The notes below the pieces were generated by a model. It saw only the letters and a program-made list of their open reading frames with translations. It searched no databases and was not told the origin of the DNA. Of a stretch of 64,000 bases of DNA, positions 61,708-64,000 are shown piece by piece (positions within the stretch are counted from its first letter, which is position 1; every line of letters begins with the position of its first letter). Position numbers and translations under genes: made by a program. The DNA lies in assembly GCF_000214705.1 (NCBI RefSeq), contig NC_015573.1, positions 2,363,001 through 2,427,000 on the forward strand, in the 5' to 3' direction. The stretch is from Desulfofundulus kuznetsovii DSM 6115 (GTDB lineage: Bacteria; Bacillota; Desulfotomaculia; Desulfotomaculales; Desulfovirgulaceae).

Positions 61708-62283
61708 CTATTCCCCCTTTTTGCCGATCAGGGCCGCTAGTTCCGGGTTGCTGGTGACCACCGCCTTTTCCACCTCGCTCCAGGCCCTGAACCTGATCAC
61801 CCTTTCGGCGTTCCATCTCGCGCCTTTCCCGGCGGGCAGCTTCCTGTTGTACGGCCAGTCTTTGAGCCAAAGCGCCGGTACCTTGTTGAGCAGGGCCGCT
61901 GCGAGCACCGGGTCGTCTTCAAAGACTGCCACGGCCTGCAGTTCTTTCGTGGCCACCTCCGCCTTCCCCTGCCTGTCCAGGCCGCACAGCACCTGGTCCG
62001 CAGGGAAACCGTGTTTCTGCAGCCAGCGCACGGTGAGAAAAAGGGCGTCCCCGGGACGGGAGCTGATGTAGGCGATGCGGTAGCCGAGGTCAGCCAGGGT
62101 TTTCAGCGTTTCGGCTGCGCGGGGGAACGGCTCTGCCCGTTGCAAAAGTTTCAGGCCTTCCTGGGTACTAAAAAACCCCGGCGGTAGCGGCGCCGGGTAT
62201 TTGTTCAGCGGCACGCCGAACCTGCGCACCAGCTCCAGGTTCGTATTCGCCACGGTGTTGTCCACGTCTACCGCTATCCACAT
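61708..62283 (-). CDS. HAD-like 5'(3')-nucleotidase-type phosphatase
   Basis: A 191-residue HAD-fold protein with motif I VDVDNTVANTN, a cap-region PLNKYPAPLPPGFFSTQEGL, and YRIAYISSRPGDALFLTVRW plus AVAVFEDDPVLAAALLNKVP as motifs II-IV. It resembles the NT5C group that dephosphorylates (deoxy)nucleotides. ATG with GGATGAAG upstream. It begins 116 bases inside the previous gene's frame. Confidence 0.75.
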   Translation of the reverse strand: MWIAVDVDNTVANTNLELVRRFGVPLNKYPAPLPPGFFSTQEGLKLLQRAEPFPRAAETLKTLADLGYRIAYISSRPGDALFLTVRWLQKHGFPADQVLCGLDRQGKAEVATKELQAVAVFEDDPVLAAALLNKVPALWLKDWPYNRKLPAGKGARWNAERVIRFRAWSEVEKAVVTSNPELAALIGKKGE

Positions 62284-62521
62284 GTGTCTTCATCCTTTCT
62301 TCCAGGTGGGCCAGGACCCGCCGGGGGTCCACGCCCGCCAGCTCGAATATACCATGCTCGTAGCCGTCCTCCAGTGCCGCTTTCCGGATGAATTTCCGGG
62401 CGTCGGCTTTGATATGCCTGGCGGAATAGTCGCGTGAGCCATACCTCACCGGGTTTACAGCGTCTTTAACGGCCTGGAGAACGACTGCCCGCGCCAATCG
62501 GGTGTATGCGGGTTCGAACAT
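62168..62521 (-). CDS. uncharacterised protein overlapping the HAD gene
   Basis: About 117 residues from the ATG at 62521 (GAGGTGG upstream): MFEPAYTRLARAVVLQAVKD, DYSARHIKADARKFIRKAAL, HGIFELAGVDPRRVLAHLEE. From about residue 80 on (RMKTHVDSGRRGQHRGEYEP) the frame runs over the HAD gene and is low-complexity, so the true gene may have been cut when the HAD gene joined. No family is recognised. Confidence 0.5.
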   Translation of the reverse strand: MFEPAYTRLARAVVLQAVKDAVNPVRYGSRDYSARHIKADARKFIRKAALEDGYEHGIFELAGVDPRRVLAHLEERMKTHVDSGRRGQHRGEYEPGAGAQVRRAAEQIPGAATAGVF

Positions 62522-62535
62522 GAAAACCACCTCGC

Positions 62536-62799
62536 TCAAAGGTTCATAAATGCTTCCACATCAAACTCCACGGTCTTTTGGGGAACTTTCCGGGTGCTGG
62601 TACATGCTCCACCGGTGAGTTTTTGCGCAATCCCGGCCAGTTGTCGCTCTATCTCCGACAGCCGCTCCTCAAGACGGATGGCCGTGTCGATAAGTTCCCT
62701 CGCCCTGGCCGCCCGCTGGCCGGGAGGGTAACGGAACAGCGGGTGGTCAGCCGGCAGCCGCAATTCCAGCCGTTTATACTTTGTCTTATTCCTCGCCAC
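62536..62799 (-). CDS. small basic DNA-binding-type partner of ParM
   Basis: An 87-residue protein from a GTG with AGGAG nine bases upstream: a basic start (MARNKTKYKRLELRLPADHP), a helical middle (RAARARELIDTAIRLEERLS) and a loose tail. Its place after parM fits the ParR/StbB role, the adaptor that links the centromere to the actin filament. A ribbon-helix-helix fold is plausible (KRLELRLP as the strand). Role is inferred from context. Confidence 0.55.
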   Translation of the reverse strand: MARNKTKYKRLELRLPADHPLFRYPPGQRAARARELIDTAIRLEERLSEIERQLAGIAQKLTGGACTSTRKVPQKTVEFDVEAFMNL

Positions 62800-62817
62800 A
62801 ACGAACCACTCCTGTAA

Positions 62818-62931
62818 GAGTACCGGTACCTTCTTTTCCAGGCGTCATGCGGCTTCAGACCCCTTTTTCCCGCTCCGGTTCCGGCACTTAATGGCCGCGA
62901 CGATCAGCGCCAGAAAGGAGTACCGGTACCT
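62818..62931. repeat. two copies of a palindromic 14-mer, possible centromere/operator
   Basis: GAGTACCGGTACCT-like words lie at about 62818-62831 and 62918-62931; the core GTACCGGTAC is a perfect palindrome. They are in the 162-base gap between parM and the small partner gene, where ParR-type proteins often bind. No other gene is in the gap. Confidence 0.5.
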
Positions 62932-62961
62932 GGAGCGAAAAATTGCCCTCAAAGCCGGATT

Positions 62962-63945
62962 TTACGCGCTTTTGAGGGTTCCGGTTACAACCCTCAAAAA
63001 TCCTTCCGCGTTGGCCCACTGCGGGTCCGGCAGGACCTCGGCCACCGGGAACATCTCCGTCAACTCCGGCAGCGCTACCGCCCCACCGCCGGCCAGGTAG
63101 AACTTCTCCACGAAGTCCCCTTTTTGCCCCAGGGCCGCCAGCACGCGGTCGGCTATGGCCCGGGCGGTATTGACGCGGGCCGCCTTCACCGCTGCCGTCA
63201 GGTCCAGCTCTCTGCCCCGGAACGTTACCCTGCCCTTAGCGGCTACGGCTGCTGCTACGTTCATATCCAGCGGAGCCCCTGTAGCAGATCCAAAGGCGGC
63301 AGCCACAGCTTCATACATCTGGAAGACGCCGTACTCAACAGAACCGCCGCCTTCGGGGCCAACCATACCACCGGCCACCTTAGCCAGTACGTAGTCCGTG
63401 GTTTTGTAGCCCACGTCCACGAGGCATATTAGACTGTTCTCCGGCAGGTCTGAGGCCGTCAACAGCGCTCCAGCCCCCTGGGGATATACCACCACCTTCC
63501 CGAAGGAGACCCGGGCGAGGGGACCGTCGTCTACAGACACCTTCGCGTGCAGAGCCTCCAGCTGTTTACGCAGTTCTTCCTTCTGCAGGCGGTAGTAGGC
63601 TACGGGAAGCCCGACCACCAGAGTAGCACCCTCCCGGGCCTCCAGGAGCCGGGCGGCTGCCAGTACGAGGATATCGTGGTTGGGATGTCTGTGTTTCTCC
63701 CGGTCAAGGGTAAATGTCGCCCCCTGTCCTTCCCGCAGGGCCAGCTCACCCACGAAATACTTTTTGGTATCGCCGTTTTTGGTATCGCCGTTCAATTTGC
63801 GGATTTCAACCACGTGGCCGGAGCCGTTACGGGACAGTTCAGACAGCGGTAGTTCGCGGTGCGGGGCTACGACGGAGGGAATGAGCACCCGTTGGTCTAG
63901 AGACACGGCTTTGGTATGGCTGTAGCCAACGTCGATGGCTATCAC
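62962..63945 (-). CDS. parM: ParM/StbA-family actin-like segregation ATPase
   Basis: A 327-residue actin-like ATPase. Phosphate 1 motif MIAIDVGYSHTKAVSLDQR, connect and phosphate 2 LICLVDVGYKTTDYVLAKVA, adenosine motif FYLAGGGAVALPELTEMFP. ParM filaments push plasmid copies apart, so the element may exist as an autonomous circle for part of its life. It has a tandem NGDTKNGDTK from a 15-base repeat (about 63763-63792). GTG start with AAAGGAG upstream. Confidence 0.88.
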   Translation of the reverse strand: MIAIDVGYSHTKAVSLDQRVLIPSVVAPHRELPLSELSRNGSGHVVEIRKLNGDTKNGDTKKYFVGELALREGQGATFTLDREKHRHPNHDILVLAAARLLEAREGATLVVGLPVAYYRLQKEELRKQLEALHAKVSVDDGPLARVSFGKVVVYPQGAGALLTASDLPENSLICLVDVGYKTTDYVLAKVAGGMVGPEGGGSVEYGVFQMYEAVAAAFGSATGAPLDMNVAAAVAAKGRVTFRGRELDLTAAVKAARVNTARAIADRVLAALGQKGDFVEKFYLAGGGAVALPELTEMFPVAEVLPDPQWANAEGFLRVVTGTLKSA

Positions 63946-63973
63946 AAAACCAGCTCCTTTCGATAAATGGTCA

Positions 63974-63997
63974 TAAAAAAAGCGCGTTAAACGCGCT
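63974..63997 (-). terminator. intrinsic terminator upstream of parM
   Basis: AGCGCG and CGCGCT form a 6-bp stem with a 5-base loop, followed on the minus strand by seven Ts. It must end a gene lying beyond 64000; it also implies that parM has a promoter in the short space left or is reached by read-through. Confidence 0.75.
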
Positions 63998-64000
63998 ATT

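Larger units (their letters stand above)
41653..64000. mobile_element. integrated conjugative/plasmid-like element, left part
   Basis: Starts at the tepA break with a large serine recombinase and runs past the window end. It carries a TraG/VirD4 coupling protein, TopB, ParM-type segregation, RadC-like, ArdC-like and TOPRIM-domain proteins, a tyrosine recombinase and many toxin-antitoxin genes, almost all on the minus strand. No mating-pair or relaxase gene is in view; they would be expected beyond 64000. The far end should carry the 5' half of tepA. Exact attachment core not determined. Confidence 0.8.

Noticed and set aside
1-64000. CRISPR array or tRNA/rRNA genes
   Set aside because: No regularly spaced direct repeats and no tRNA or rRNA-like sequence were recognised. 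The GCGATGAGC copies are unevenly spaced and sit in hairpin loops, so they are not a CRISPR array. A tRNA scan program would be the decisive check.

Overview
The window reads as part of the chromosome of a spore-forming, anaerobic, GC-rich Bacillota of the Desulfotomaculum/Peptococcaceae type (inference). The signs are spore genes (spoVS, spoVD-like, spoIIIE, GerMN lipoprotein), late cobalamin salvage, a lactate utilisation operon, a DapL-type aminotransferase, MnmH, and small proteins typical of that family. Nearly all genes lie on the minus strand. No rRNA, tRNA or CRISPR array was seen.

Region 1 (1-2.8 kb): four plus/minus genes of modest function (GerMN/Gmad2 lipoprotein, two small membrane proteins, a GNAT enzyme). 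Region 2 (2.9-13.5 kb, minus): a cobalamin riboswitch with its intrinsic terminator drives cobU-cbiP-cbiB-cbiA-cobS-cobD-cobC, the late steps of adenosylcobalamin assembly, followed by a two-PASTA SpoVD-like PBP and thiM. Region 3 (13.5-34 kb, minus): a conserved core whose order mirrors the Bacillus subtilis spoVS-ymdB-rny-recA-cinA-pgsA-rodZ-spoIIIE-ylzJ-tepA neighbourhood. Into it are set dapL, a PHP phosphatase, an M19 dipeptidase, azlCD, a compact FtsH-like protease, rimO and mnmH. spoVS has a textbook sigma-H promoter. Region 4 (34-40 kb): a lactate regulon lutR - lutP - lutC - lutBA (B and A fused), with repressor-like palindromes, one inside the lutP promoter. Then follow uppP and ylzJ.

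Region 5 (41.65 kb to the window end) is an integrated mobile element. tepA is cut in its ClpP-like active-site region, and a large serine recombinase abuts the cut; only one half of tepA and one end of the element are in view. The element carries a VirD4/TraG coupling protein, TopB, a ParM actin with a small DNA-binding partner and two palindromic sites, a TOPRIM/zinc-finger protein, RadC-like JAB and ArdC-like proteins, a tyrosine recombinase with a separate core-binding-domain protein, an S1-domain protein, and many toxin-antitoxin genes, several decayed. This is the gene set of an integrative conjugative or plasmid-like element.

The most unusual content is in this element: (i) a gene-free, roughly 0.8-kb stretch (57.0-57.8 kb) dense in helices, with five hairpins sharing the loop GCGATGAGC on different, compensating stems, so probably a large ornate noncoding RNA; (ii) a second structured GC-rich stretch (49.75-50.46 kb); (iii) four genes whose Shine-Dalgarno sequence is separated from the start codon by a GC hairpin of variable sequence but conserved pairing, most with a second hairpin upstream. 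In the chromosome part, a 311-bp near-palindrome sits between cinA and the ftsH-like gene.
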